64,000 nt of DNA. Source: Micromussa lordhowensis (taxonomy: Eukaryota > Cnidaria > Anthozoa > Scleractinia > Lobophylliidae). Shown in pieces: positions 50,901 through 59,840 of this stretch. The position numbers were made by a program, and so were the translations under genes. The stretch covers positions 21,838,573-21,902,572 of the forward strand of contig OZ026606.1 in the NCBI GenBank assembly GCA_964020085.1, written 5' to 3'. How positions within the stretch are numbered: the first letter of the stretch is position 1; every line of letters begins with the position of its first letter. The notes below the pieces were generated by a model. That model was not told the origin of the DNA, made no database searches, and was given only the letters and a program-made list of their open reading frames with translations.

Positions 50901-51925
50901 CTACGGTTAGGATTACTGTCCACACTAATCCGTCACGAAAACGGAGCTTTTCGAAAACGCTCTTCAAACCGGAGGAATTTTGAAAACGGAGCTTTTGGAA
51001 AACGATGGCATCACGATGATCACGTGATTTCCCTGCCCGAGATTTTCTCAAACTGCGTTTTTAATTTCCTCCGGCGTAGTGTTGACGCGGCCTAATCTGT
51101 GTTCTTTTTCATGAGTGGAGTCCAATTCTGTCTGTAATCATACAAGTGATAACAAAATCGGACGACCGCGCAGCGGGGGTCCGATTTGTTAATCACGAGT
51201 ATGATTACACGGACAGAATTGGACGACACAAAGTCTTATTACCAATTAATCATAAAAATTACACTTTTCGACGAAAGAAGAGTAGCCAAGATATGAAAGA
51301 AAGGGAAAATTTGCATTGAAATACTGACAAAGAAGAAGTAAATTCTTTCATGTCGCTCTGAAATTGAGATTAGTTGATTTTGAACTACAACTTTGAATGT
51401 GATTGGCTTATTGAACTGTCCGATAACAAACTGTCCTTTAACAAACTGTCCGATAACAACTTGGCAAGTGAATTAGTGAAAAATAGGAGTTTTTTAAACC
51501 AATCACAATCGAGGAAATTGTAATTTTTATGATTCACATAATTACAGCCCTCCGTTGGTATTTGTTTCGTAATGTTTTGCACGTTTATCCAGCAGCAATT
51601 GCCCGCTGTCTATTTTCCAAACTGACATTGAAAATAAATCACTGGTTGTATTTATTACTCCAATCCGCGCATTCACCCCTAGTCCGCAGAAAACCAGCAC
51701 AAATAAATCTAGAGTTCAAGTGTTTGTCTTCATCTTATGCTAGGTCCTTGGTCCGCCTTCCGAGAGTGGTTCCCAGGTAATGCGGGCTATGGCAAGCTGC
51801 GGATAGTGAACTCGACCCATATCTACTGGGAACAAATCAAAGCTTACGATGGTTCAGTGATGGACAGTATTTGGATATCACAGGAACACCATGGACCGTT
51901 TAAACCTCTGGATGTGAAATATTAA
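32786..51925 (+). CDS. Purple acid phosphatase, right copy, exon 1 truncated (no signal peptide)
   Basis: Exons: 32786-32950, 36548-36640, 42713-42868, 44184-44259, 44993-45110, 47821-48018, 48813-49018, 51744-51925. Exon lengths and phases equal those of the left copy except exon 1, which begins where the arm begins. The first in-frame ATG matches residue 55 of the left protein and would give 397 aa. All metal-ligand motifs remain (GDMG, GDFAYD, GNHE, AFGHRP, AHEHSYER), and there is no internal stop or frameshift. Missing are the signal peptide and the first part of the N-terminal domain, so any product would not be secreted by the usual route. Differences from the left copy include Ser to Gly at the exon 5/6 junction, Cys to Ser and His to Gln in exon 3, and several changes near the end of exon 7. 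It may be a recent pseudogene, a neofunctionalised copy, or an allele misplaced by assembly. Confidence 0.8.
33240..34075. repeat. Foldback-like element in right PAP intron 1
   Basis: TTCCGGAGATATTTAAGTTT and GATGACGTCATATTCTC-like sequence on the left recur inverted on the right (GAATATGACATCATCACTT, then AAACTCGAATATCTCTGGAA). The outer parts AAACAGT and TAAAACGCCGTTTACTGTTT also pair loosely. The hairpin is long and imperfect, and the interior has no frame of interest. Confidence 0.5.
34051..34880 (-). pseudogene. 5'-truncated LINE, C-terminal end of ORF2 (right arm only)
   Basis: On the minus strand, two overlapping frames (34,911-34,438 and 34,483-34,211) encode the tail of a non-LTR retrotransposon polyprotein. 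Features include LAPYYLSDLLPKL, WNSLDLDVRNS, DHTRLRLGFSCLREYLF, then TESVRHFFLFCPRY with R..LL spacing. A frameshift near 34,470 separates them. The 3' end runs into AAATAAAAAAAAAATCG at about 34,051. The 5' truncation point coincides with a 39-bp exact repeat of nearby intron sequence (34,842-34,880 and 35,205-35,243). The left arm lacks it. Confidence 0.75.
36032..36153. repeat. Foldback element, CTCAGACC/GGTCTGAG family
   Basis: GTCATTACAGGGAAATCTCAGACC is matched in reverse by GGTCTGAGATTTCCCTGTAATGAC around a CTCAGCCCTCAGACCTCAGC loop. A related element (TTAACCGAGAGTGAGGTC ends) lies at 62,333-62,472. No coding capacity. Confidence 0.8.
36953..37247. repeat. Interrupted direct duplication in right PAP intron 2
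   Basis: A block of about 80 bp from CGCGTAATTGT to TTTAAAACAATGGA occurs at 36,953-37,036 and again at 37,167-37,247, almost unchanged. The left arm has one counterpart near 27,485-27,560. Between the copies lies sequence matching left 27,590-27,660, so the second copy restarts an already copied stretch, as in a template switch. Confidence 0.75.
37450..37800. repeat. Two-unit tandem duplication with C-rich tracts
   Basis: GTAGCAAGC...TTTTATTGTAAATTAAATGAGCCCCTT...ACTTGAAACATTACAGG...GGAG occurs twice (about 37,459-37,590 and 37,625-37,780). The second copy carries a long interrupted C run. The left arm has one unit, split by the 344-bp MITE. Confidence 0.7.
38077..38328 (+). CDS. DM-domain gene, right copy, with an extra codon in the zinc module
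   Basis: An 83-residue frame, nearly identical to the left copy and in the same place inside PAP intron 2 on the PAP strand. It keeps CTLCKNHG, HKRHC, CDCEPC and REQVRLRRKQ. It reads SNLIKGHKR where the left copy and the usual family consensus have the shorter LKGHKR form. The two histidine ligands are therefore 9 residues apart instead of 8, which would strain the interlocked zinc sites. Other changes are Leu to Val in QRRV-MREQ and Gly to Ala in KEI-SSS. The stop at 38,326-38,328 is followed 23 bp later by a consensus donor (GAG/GTAAGA, exon end 38,351). DM proteins are nuclear regulators of sexual and tissue differentiation. Confidence 0.75.
   Translation: MGESSLEKRMNVSLRRERKPSCTLCKNHGMRSNLIKGHKRHCPFSNCDCEPCVKGKQRRVVMREQVRLRRKQMKEIASSSNYV
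38798..39299 (+). CDS. Candidate downstream exon of the right DM gene (uncertain)
   Basis: An acceptor-like TCAATTTGCAG ends at 38,797. Two overlapping frames then look coding. One runs from 38,800 to 39,150 (VKTELSSPLTNEHRSLEDEK). The other is open from 38,829 to the stop at 39,299 (HFASQFSVPRQQSFNCSSC, then FMSDNSAFVKYCVHSPRTES). Ser/Pro-rich composition fits a transcription factor tail. Joining from the donor at 38,351 does not continue the DM frame: that frame already stops at 38,326 and would stop again soon after the junction. Either a frameshift has occurred or the segment is a decayed exon. AATAAA at 39,617-39,622 gives a plausible poly(A) signal. The segment is absent from the left arm. 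Confidence 0.35.
40348..40447. repeat. Perfect 49-bp-arm palindrome with 2-nt loop
   Basis: The left arm runs from TCATCCTCGG to AAAAATTCG (40,348-40,396), the loop is CC, and the right arm runs from CGAATTTTT to CCGAGGATGA (40,399-40,447). I found no mismatch over 49 base pairs. Frames across it are mirror artefacts. It lies in a roughly 1.4-kb part of right PAP intron 2 (about 39,997-41,440) that is missing in the left arm. Confidence 0.95.
40699..41121 (+). CDS. Hydrophobic open frame, 140 codons, not recognised (doubtful)
   Basis: The frame is rich in Phe, Leu, Ile and Val, with several stretches long enough to be membrane segments (for example FFLLAAFVFISYLTHFAV). I recognise no family. 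The T-rich strand composition alone tends to produce such frames. It lies in a right-arm-only insertion flanked by palindromic elements, so it is more likely repeat DNA than a gene. Confidence 0.12.
   Translation: MFFRKRRMLAPFVFKIKMRQVLRTFCWVLLCVLLRSTYGSIKFNFSTGILLCMYISIQSSQVYFFLLAAFVFISYLTHFAVTTLVIFAELCILLCYEVFALKISVKGFNLRVIFVRHFVCLGPILCELSILFAIDFTFFH
41218..41740. mobile_element. 523-bp TIR element GGCCCGGATACACGG...CCGTGTATCCGGGCC
   Basis: The termini GGCCCGGATACACGGT and ACCGTGTATCCGGGCC are perfect inverted repeats of about 16 bp. A second foldback is nested at about 41,548-41,715 (CCATTTCCGAATTACC against GGTAACTCGGAAATGG). No transposase frame. A rearranged relative occupies 25,769-25,905 in the left arm. 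Confidence 0.85.
41962..42083. repeat. Foldback element in right PAP intron 2
   Basis: GGAGGGTGCTATCCACC and GGTGGATAGCACCCTCC pair perfectly around GAGGCCGAAGGCCAA. The outer CAATTATTGAAT and ATTCAATAATTG also pair. No coding capacity. Confidence 0.8.
43330..43455. repeat. Foldback element shared by both arms (right copy)
   Basis: ACCATGGAATATCCCACTTG and TTTGTATACACATTCGC pair with GTGTGTATACCGAGAAA and CATGGGATATTCCATGGT. It is the counterpart of the left-arm hairpin at 23,935-24,060 and occupies the same intron. Confidence 0.75.
45786..47519. mobile_element. 1.73-kb nonautonomous TIR element (right arm only)
   Basis: The ends TAGGGACTTTAAGATACG and CATATCTTAAAGTCCCTA are inverted repeats. 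The left arm at about 21,340-21,355 has the uninterrupted site (reverse complement CACATAATGTTGATATC). The target duplication is short, probably AT or TA, and cannot be fixed to the base. The interior has no long frame. It contains a strong foldback at 46,195-46,335 (ATTCACGAGTTGCAAGACTTT against AAAGTCTTGCAACGAGTGAAT). It lies in PAP intron 5. Confidence 0.85.
46195..46335. repeat. Foldback nested in the 1.73-kb element
   Basis: AGAAAGTGC, GTACGGATTTTTATTCAC and GACTTTGGAAAAC pair with GTTTTCCAAAGTC, GTGAATAAAAATCCGTAC and GCACTTTCT. The centre is an imperfect GAACGAGTGAGCG repeat. It is about 60 bp per arm and close to perfect. Confidence 0.85.
49024..49232 (-). pseudogene. LINE 3' tail inserted next to the exon 7 donor (right PAP)
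   Basis: On the minus strand this encodes GRPKITWRRTVEKEI and RQKWRERVAALHAT, the conserved C-terminal tail of the LINE family also found at 55,560-55,740. It ends in (GTGA)n, seen on the plus strand as CTCACTCACTCACTCAC at 49,024. The insertion begins five bases after the GT of the PAP exon 7 donor and leaves AGAG/GTAGGC intact. GTAGGC is repeated at the far end, suggesting a target duplication. The left arm lacks it. Confidence 0.8.
50744..50842. repeat. (CAA)n/(TAA)n microsatellite
   Basis: About 100 bp of AAC and AAT trinucleotides in right PAP intron 7, next to the MITE at 50,853. It has no equivalent in the left arm. Confidence 0.9.
50853..51092. mobile_element. 240-bp MITE with 3-bp TAA target duplication (right arm only)
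   Basis: GGCCCCCTACGCACTACGCCGG at the left is matched in reverse by CCGGCGTAGTGTTGACGCGGCC at the right, with inner pairing of AAAACGCAG and CTGCGTTTT. TAA lies on both sides (CTTAA/GGCC and GGCC/TAATC). A 3-bp TWA-type duplication is typical of PIF/Harbinger elements. No transposase. Confidence 0.75.
51121..51223. repeat. Foldback element in right PAP intron 7
   Basis: TCCAATTCTGTCTGTAATCAT is matched in reverse by ATGATTACACGGACAGAATTGGA, and ATCGGAC by GTCCGAT. The loop is GACCGCGCAGCGGGG. It is absent from the left arm. Confidence 0.8.
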
Positions 51926-52729
51926 ACGGCGAGGGCCTGAGAGTCTCTTGAACGCCATAGCTTGTTATTTCAAAACTGTAAGAAACTTTTAGTATGTTTG
52001 AGCATTAGCTTAGTGTATGAATGACTCTTGGTGTTAAACAGCTTGTGATGAAAAACGAAATTCTACCCTCTAATATTCATGCGTTTTTTGTATTTAATTT
52101 CTCTTGGGAGAATTTCGTTTCTGGTCAGATCCTGTATTCTTCTTGTATAGCATTCACTCCCCCTCAATAACTCTCGAAAGGCTGCAAGTTTCTACTTAAA
52201 AAGTTAATACATTTGCGTATAGACCTGCTGAAAGGTAGTTTTTTGTGAATGTTTTGCGTATCCTGGTCCTTGTTTTCGCATCTACTGGAAATTTAAATTT
52301 TTTTTTACATACACCAACGATTTTCATCGACGATTTGAATAAAAATAGTGAAGGAATGGGCGAGCAATTTCAGGCGCAAGTTACATCGATAGAACTCATT
52401 ACGAAACATTTACTACACTTCACTTTTCCTCCACAATTTGTTACAACATAATAAACACGATCACAAGTATATAACACGATTCACGAGGTGATTCTAAGTA
52501 TGAATCAAGGGTAGAACAGGTTAACTATTTCATTTTAGACTTCCTATCGCAGCCGTATTAGTGTTTGGTAGTGGGCGTAGAGATAGTGTACAAGCTTTAT
52601 TGTAATATAATATAAAGTGTAATTCAAAATGTTATGTACTTTTTTCACAAATGCCTTTTTGCAGAAAATAAATCAACACCAGAGGTGTTTTGCCACTTGT
52701 TACTGAGTGTTTTAGTAAGTTTTTATGTA

Positions 52730-52833
52730 CTGTTTAAAACACGAGCAGCAGTGTTTTATCGGGTTTAAAAACACGAGGCGTAGCCAAGTGTTTTTAAACC
52801 CGATAAAACACGTGCTGCGAGTGTTTTGAACAG
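52730..52833. repeat. Foldback element in the right-arm 3' flank of PAP
   Basis: CTGTTTAAAACACGAGCAGCA and GTGTTTTATCGGGTTTAAAAACAC pair with GTGTTTTTAAACCCGATAAAACAC and TGCTGCGAGTGTTTTGAACAG. It belongs to an arm-specific insertion of about 420 bp (52,729-53,146). That insertion also holds repeated GATCTTTATATAAAGATC palindromes at 52,978-53,045. Confidence 0.85.
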
Positions 52834-53367
52834 CTTCAAAAATAGCTTCAAAAATCCGCGATAACACCTACCTGCGAATTTTTCTATTGTTTCAAAAACC
52901 CGAGAAAACACGTGCATGCGAATTCTTCTGCGGCTTCGAAAACCTGAGAAAACGCGTGCATTGAGAACAATTGATTGAGATCTTTATATAAAGATCACAC
53001 GGAGATCTTTTTATAAAGATTACGTGTGATCTTTATATAAAGATCATGGTAGTCGTTCTCATTTTTACCAGGTATAAAGGTTCATGCACGTGATCAATTT
53101 GACGTCTCTGATAGGCTCATGTGCTTATGAATTATTAATGAGTTTTTGAAGATCTTTTTAGATCTTTCTATAATCCCTTCCGAGATCTCAAAACATTGGT
53201 TGACGTTTTTGAACTAAATTAAGAAAATTTAGCAACGCAATTTCGGCGAATGTGTCAAATGAATCATAAGTATTACTTATACACAAAAACGAGTACATTT
53301 GGGGCGATTGAAGAAATGAGAATCAACCTTTGTAGTTCATTTGAAGTACTTGTAATCTTTCTTATTA

Positions 53368-53643
53368 CAAGGAAAATATCACTCGATGTATTACTTGTCC
53401 TTAAAAATGTAGAATGTATCACGGGTAAGAGAGGTTATCCCACATACTTGAATTACTTTTGGATCACTCCGCTTTTGGAAAGACAACCTTGCTCACGTGG
53501 GCAGCCAAGCAACTTTACGCAAATGATTTGAAAAGGACTATCCGGGAAATATATGGGAGATTAATTCGCTAATGTACTCTTCAAAGGGAACACACTGGTT
53601 CATACAGAGACCATAAGTAATACATCGAGTGATATTTTCCTTG
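53368..53643. mobile_element. 276-bp element with perfect 29-bp TIRs at the outer edge of the right arm
   Basis: The left terminus CAAGGAAAATATCACTCGAT...ACTT (53,368-53,396) is the exact reverse complement of 53,615-53,643. Its first base is where homology to the left arm ends. The interior has no meaningful frame. Confidence 0.85.
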
Positions 53644-53951
53644 CAACTTTTCACGCAACTTGCCAAACTCTTTCACAGGACTTTTCAACTGTTGTAGCAT
53701 TTTCCAAGTTAACTAGATGTATACCTGCGCTCACTCGGGCTTTCTGTTGGAAAGAAACTGTTTTTTGTGCCTGCATTTGCCTAAGCCTTTCATGCAACCA
53801 TTGGTTTATCTTGTAACTGTTTTTCTGTTTTTGGTATGCCAGAGATGTAAAACGTGTGCCCGAGCGGGCATGATGGAGCCATCTTGCCCGTTCGGGACTA
53901 CCCGCCTTGTCCCGCAAGAAAAATTTTCCCAAAAGCCATATAATAAATCCT

Positions 53952-54066
53952 TTATTGACCAAGCTTGTTCGGTCAAGATGGCTTGATATTGGCCTCGATC
54001 GTTTCTTTTGCGTCTTTATGGACCTCGACTCCGTCTCGGTCCATAAACACCCAAAAAAAGGAACTC

Positions 54067-54109
<43 letters not shown>
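53952..54109. repeat. Foldback element TTATTGACCAAGC...GCTTGGTCAATAA
   Basis: TTATTGACCAAGCTTGTTCG, GTCAAGATGGCTTGATATTGG and GGACCTCGACTCCGTC pair with their inverted counterparts. A second copy in opposite orientation, with the same GAGCGGGCA-rich flank, lies at 31,199-31,351 in the left PAP intron 1. It forms the 5' flank of the LINE at 54,145. Confidence 0.8.
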
Positions 54110-54144
54110 CCCATACTTATTGACATCAGAGGGAGAGCAGGAAA

Positions 54145-55760
54145 GGCGCTGGACATAGCACTTTAGAGAGGTTTTGAACAGACCACCACCATCAGAAGTG
54201 CCTAACATCCAGAAAGCCGCAACGGACCTTGCCAGCAGCACAGATGTTCCAACTAAAAGGAAAATCATCCAAGCCGTAAATTCCCTGAAGAATGGAAAAG
54301 CTCCTGGCCATAATAATTTAAATGCGGAACCGTTTAAAGAGGCCCTGAACTTGCTGCAACCATTCTGACCCCCTTATTAACAAAGATCTGAAAATTCCGT
54401 CAGATTGGAGTAGAGGAGTGATAATTAAGATACCAAAGAAAGGGTCTTTAAGTGATTGTAACAACTGGCGTGGAATTACTCTTCTGTCTGTGCCGAGTAA
54501 AATATCTTGCAAAGTCATTACACTGCGTATCACCCAAGCTGTTGATGACATTCTGCGAAACGAACAAGCTGAATTTCGCAAGGGGTGCGGATGTACGGAT
54601 CAAATTTTCACGCTACGGAATATACTTGAGCAATGTACTGAGTGGAATAGGCAGTTGTATGTTAATTTCACCGACTAGGAGAAAGCGTTTGACAGTATTC
54701 ACAGGGATAGTCTTTGGCAGATTCTGAGAGCATATGGCATTCCACAGCGCATTGTTAATATCATCAAATGCTCCTACTCGAACTTCACATGTTGCGTTGG
54801 CCAGGGGGATCTAAGTTTTGAAGTTAAAACCGGTGCACGGCAGGGATTTTTCATGTCTGTGCTATTCAATATTGCTATCGATTGGGTTCTTCGTCGCACA
54901 GTAGAAGATCAGCGAAGAGGCATAAGATGGACCCCTTTTTCGACACTCGAGGTCCTCGACTCAGTCGCAGATGATTCAGCCCTATTGTCCCACATTCGGC
55001 AGCATATCCAGGAGAAGACAGACCGGCTCAGCATATTCAGCAACCAGGTCGGCTTAACAATTAGCTTGAAGAAGACGGAAGCCATGTGTGCTAATGTACC
55101 TTCCCCGACAGAGATCAGGGTAAGAGGACAGGGCATTCCATACACCGACAAGTTCACTCACCTTGGAAGTGTGCTTTGCCAGGATGGCGGCACTGGTGTG
55201 GACATACAAAACAGGCTGAATAAAGCGAGAAATGCCTTTATGAGCTTAAGATCAGTGTGGAGGTCAGCGAGCTACAGCACAAAGACCAAAAACTTGGATT
55301 CTATCAGAGCTGCGTGTTGTCAACTCTTCTTTAAGGCTCGGCTGGCGAATGACGGAGCACGACCTTTCAAGACTAGCGTCTTTCCACACCGCTAGCCTCA
55401 GGAAGAATCTGAGAATCTTTTGGCCCCGGAAAATATCTAATGATGAGTTTCAGAAGCAAACCAAACAGGAGGATGTTCATACCCTTGTCACCAGGAGAAG
55501 GCGGAGATGGATCGGGTATGTACTGCAGAAGGGCAATAGCCAGAATTGCAATGCGCTGGACACCTGAAGGCAAGCGGAGTAGAGGGCGCCCAAAAACAAC
55601 TTGGCGCAGAACTGTAGAAAAGGGACTAAGGCAGCTGAATTACAGCTGGAGCACCATTGAAAACCTAGCTAAACATGATCCAATCCGTGATGCGATCCGT
55701 GACCCGGTCCGATTGAGGTTTTGTCGACTCCGTCAGTGTTTTGTATCACAATTGATAAAA
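54145..55760 (+). pseudogene. Degenerate LINE reverse transcriptase (ORF2 fragment)
   Basis: Successive frames encode parts of a non-LTR reverse transcriptase. AVNSLKNGKAPGHNNLNAE is near 54,270. GVIIKIPKKGSLSDCNNWRG and EQAEFRKGCGCTDQIFTLRN (54,415-54,675) come next, then a TAG in the finger/palm region at about 54,676. MSVLFNIAIDWVLRRT and VADDSALLSH (54,853-55,000) carry the catalytic Asp pair, with Val in place of the usual aromatic or Phe. The C-terminal tail is RRWIGYVL and GRPKTTWRRTVEKG (to about 55,740). At least one stop and three frame changes make it dead. The endonuclease half is missing. The tail matches the fragment at 49,024-49,232. Confidence 0.88.
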
Positions 55761-55916
55761 AAAAAGTCTTTTCAGGTTTTACAGGTGTGGCATGCTACTC
55801 AGTGTCCACAATTTCAATAGACAAGTCAGAATGAATTCATTCCATTCATTAGAAAACTCCACATGAGTTCAGTTCATTTGAATCCAGCTTAGACGTCAGC
55901 TTACACAAAAGGTTAC

Positions 55917-56099
55917 CTAAGGGTGCGTTCCTTTGGAGTGATCCGGATCAGTGATCAAAGATCACTCGGATCATGGCGCATCAAAGCAGCCGATGAATCC
56001 GCGACCAGAGTGGATTCATCGGCTCCTTTGATGTACCATGATCCGAGTGATCTTGGATCACTGATCTGCATCCGGATCACACCAAAGGATCGCACCTTA
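55917..56099. mobile_element. Palindromic TIR element with TTAA-type ends
   Basis: The left end TAAGGGTGCGTTCCTTTGG is matched in reverse by CCAAAGGATCGCACCTTAA. Inside, GATCCGGATCAGTGATC, AGATCACTCGGATCATGG and CATCAAAG...CCGATGAATCC all have inverted partners, so almost the whole element forms a hairpin of about 85-bp arms. Open frames here are mirror artefacts. Confidence 0.85.
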
Positions 56100-59000
56100 A
56101 GTGTAATCCAAACTAGTGAAGACAGGGAATTGATGACACAACAAGCACTTGAAATGAATTCCAATTTATTCCACTAAGTTGGCGTACAAAGGGCATATGT
56201 GAAAGAAGAATGTCAACTAATATAAGTGGCTAATTACAAGCAAGCCATTTTGAAAGTACAGTGTACTAGCTCTCAATCACAAGAAATGCATACTACGGAC
56301 AACTTATAGATTAAGCTTTCAATTTCTGGTATACGAGAAAATACTGACCTTCGATCAAAGCAAAGGTAGCTAAAGATATCATTTTCTCGGTTAGGAGCTT
56401 ACTTTGCAAAACATTTGCTGAGCACATTTGTTCAAAGAAAAGAATACTTTTTCTGGAAAATCACATTCTAGTGGTTCCAGTAGTATCAAGTGTTTCAACC
56501 AAGACTGGACTACTGGATTGTGACTGTACCCTGACAAAGTGGATCGAGTGCTATTCACCCTTTGAACAAACCTTACCTGAAGTTTATTGAGAAACAACAA
56601 GGCCAGCTCATAAACTCTAGTGAACGTTAAGTAAACCTTAAACTCTTATAGAGAAGTTCGCTTGTTTTGTCATGTAATCTTTCGCCTAGAAGATGGTGTG
56701 ACAATCCTACAAACTACGAAGCTACACAAGATAAAAGCCTTGCGACTGTTTGGTAAAAAATAAAAATATATTAAGTAAAATTCATGCCTTACAAACATTC
56801 ACAAACTTCATACAAAAACATCCCTCTAATGATGTATACTATATCTTCACTCAGGATTAATGCAATTCGACTGCACTATATTCTATGTGGAGCAAACTAA
56901 CTTTTCTTAGTCCCACAAATATAACAAGAAATGTACTCCAGCTTAAACACGTTTGTACTTTGTGAGTGATTTTCATAGTAGCTTCATTATCCCCGGCTTC
57001 TATAAAAGAGCAGACTTGCCAATAAAAATAAATATCCCCTTTGAAAATTACACGTAAAATTTATTTACATCAACTAATGATTGGTACATTGTAGCTTGAG
57101 TGTCAGTCTTCCCTGCGGGAGAACCAGAGAGGGCAGCTGAAAGTCAAGCTGTATTAATTGAATGCTTAGATTTATGTTCTGACTTCACAACTGATAATAA
57201 TGTCAAAACAAAAGTACTAATCCTCCGTAGGAAAAAAGATGGCGACTGGTACATTTACCCACAGTTCTTAGCGCACGAAAACTTTAAAAACGTTCATAAA
57301 AAGGCACAGAAGGGTTGTAAAATCTTCAAACCTACGATACACAATGTCCTTAGCACAGGGACAACTATTGTAAGCATTTGGCTTTCCTTGTGTCTTATAC
57401 GCTGTGTTAGGTTCGCAAGGTATTGTGGTAAAATGTACAGCCGCCATCTTTTTTCCTACGGTGGATTGTTGCCGCTACAAGGAGAGCGGTTTTTCATTTA
57501 AGTGTTGAAAATTAATTGGTTTCGCATTAACTACACTGCACGATTGGCTTAAAAAACCCGTGCCACTTTTTTCACCCAGTACTGAAAATCAGTAAAACCA
57601 AAACTACTTACACTCGTTTTCCCGCGCTTTGTGTCAGCTACATGTAATTACTTCGAGTTTTGATTGGTTCCCTGTATTGTTTGTGTCCTTTGTGATTGGC
57701 TAGAGTAATTACTTCGTTTTTGGTTTTAACACACTCAATATTGAGAAGCGCTCTAATAGCCGCCAGCTTATGAGTTTCATTTAACTGCCCGCAGTGGGAG
57801 TTTGAAGACCAGCTTCCACTGTCCCATGAACTTGCCTATGTTAAACTTACTGTCAACATCCTTATTTCCACAGGCAAACTTATTTCCACTTGTCTTAATG
57901 ATTCAGTAGTTTGTTTGAAAAATAATACACCCATGTAATGAACACACACATCAATATTATGAAAATAAGCTATGACCATGTCCTAATTTATGAAAAGTAC
58001 AGTTATCAAACAATTCTTGTTTGTCGTTACTAACTACTATTTCAAAAACAATATGTTTACGTCGTAGCAACTTTACACGCTGAACAAATAATGTGTTCAA
58101 CGCTTGTCTAGATGTATTTCAAACAAAGTATGCTTCTCTCTAGAATAACCGTTTCAAACATAACTTGACCAAATCAGCATCAGTACTGTATAATTTAATC
58201 AATCACCCATATAATTATGGTACAGTTCACGTAAAACAATTAACTTGATTTATATTATATTATATTATTATATTAAGCCAATTTGCCAGAAACACGCATG
58301 ATTAGGAATTAATCTAAATATTATTAATGTTAGCATATAATATAAGTTAGAAAAACCTTGCTACACCCTCGAACTTTAAGTGTATATGACACAAAATGTT
58401 TTATTTCGGTTTCTGGTCCTTTGATTAGTAAAAGAAACGATTCTGATCTCCAAAGTGGTCTTAAATGTTGGAAAGTTCGTTTTTTCGAGCCGAAAAACTC
58501 GATATTTTCGCTTAAAAAGTGTCGCCGGAAGCGCGCGGCCAAAAGGTCATGTGACGTGCTTGTGTGACGTCAGTCTACTTGACTCGCAGAAGCACATTTG
58601 TGCGAGTTAGTGTTTTCTTATGGCATGATACACTAACACCAAGTAGCAAAAAAGTCAAAACAAAAAAAATGGCACAAAGCCTCCAAAAACTCTTAATGTT
58701 CTGTGGGTTATAGCAGAATCTATGGCAGAGTATTTTATATTCTGGGAATATAAAAGATTCATCACAGAAAAAAAAAGACAAATGAACCTCAACAGAAATA
58801 TGGCCATTGCAAAACAGTAGAAATTCTTCTAAGAATGACAAGTAGCCATCAAAAATGTATTCTGCTTTAAACCCCACTAACATTGGTCATCTAAACGTCA
58901 AGATTACTGTGCATACCTGCATAGAATACATGCTTGCTTTAAAGTACGTTTTCCGCTACCAGTATCAATGTAATAAAAAACAAGATTAAAAAAATTACTT

Positions 59001-59840
59001 GGGATCCTGTACCCTATCACTGAAGCAAAGTTGTCTACTAATCACATAGGAGGGAACATAAGCATCTCTCCAAATGAAAACATCTTACAGTAAAAAGTGT
59101 ACCTAAGTGGAGTTATGCTCACAATTTGCACAATCCATTAAAAAGTTAATTGATTTACCCTTTTCCCTATTGGTTAAACAATTAACATGCAGCACTACAC
59201 TGTACATATACAATACAAAGCGGTGGTGAATGGTAGATAAGAGACTTTGAGAGAAGGTGAGCCTAGCGTTTTTCCTTGAAAGCCCGAGACAGTTCGACTT
59301 TTTAGATTGGGAGACCAAGAATTCTAAGCATGAGCCATTCAGACTCTAAGGCATTCAGACATCATTAATAGTTTTATAAAATCAAACAAATAATTGTAAC
59401 TTTGAGACTTCCCAAGCCTTGCCAAATAAACTTGAAACTTAAACTTGAAACTTGAATTGAGTCTTCAAGACAGCTTAGTGGAAAACTCGAGACTACGAGA
59501 CGCGCATAACTGTTAAAAACTGCGAGATCAGACACACGAGACTGCAAGACACATGAAATTAGATGAAATGTTGTGAGATGCAGTTTGAAGGACCATTCAT
59601 CACCCCTACACATGTATGTGTACACTGATGATCCATATTCTGATCTCTCACTAATGACTTACAAGTAAAAGCTGGTTCTTTTTATGAACAAACACAATTC
59701 ATGTTCAATCCACTATGAAAAAATCTACACAAGTCATGATGTCTAGCTAAAACAACCTACAGTATGTACTTGTTACTAAAATCAGAATCAAACTCGTAAT
59801 CATAAAAGAGCAATGAGTTAGTAATTAGTCATTAAATCAC
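56100..59840. other. Noncoding stretch, possibly 3' flank of the minus-strand gene
   Basis: No supported exon. A 133-codon plus-strand frame at 57,100-57,501 has no recognisable domain. A segment at about 57,600-57,760 (ATTACTTCG...GATTGG twice) looks like a dispersed repeat. A TTTATT (AATAAA on the minus strand) near 58,400 could serve transcripts ending at this side. Confidence 0.35.

Larger units (their letters stand above)
32770..53368 (+). repeat. Right arm of the 36.7-kb inverted duplication
   Basis: This is the plus-strand counterpart of 16,630-32,180. It begins inside PAP exon 1 (AGATTCTCCGAGTG) and ends at GTACTTGTAATCTTTCTT. Exons 2-8 of PAP match the left arm in length and phase. 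Right-arm-only insertions include a truncated LINE (34,051-34,880), a 1.73-kb TIR element (45,786-47,519), a LINE tail in intron 7 (49,024-49,232), a 240-bp MITE (50,853-51,092) and a foldback cluster (52,729-53,146). A local duplication at 36,953-37,247 and another at about 37,450-37,800 are also confined to this arm. Confidence 0.9.

Noticed and set aside
55923..56177. Plus- and minus-strand frames of 84 and 69 codons with similar sequences
   Set aside because: Both come from the palindromic element at 55,917-56,099 and encode the same mirrored repeat.
57100..57501. 133-codon plus-strand frame
   Set aside because: Composition is mixed and no motif, splice site or homology is recognised; not enough to call a gene.
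58575..58883. Hydrophobic minus-strand frame of 102 codons
   Set aside because: T-rich composition explains the hydrophobicity; no domain, and it lies in probable 3' flank DNA.
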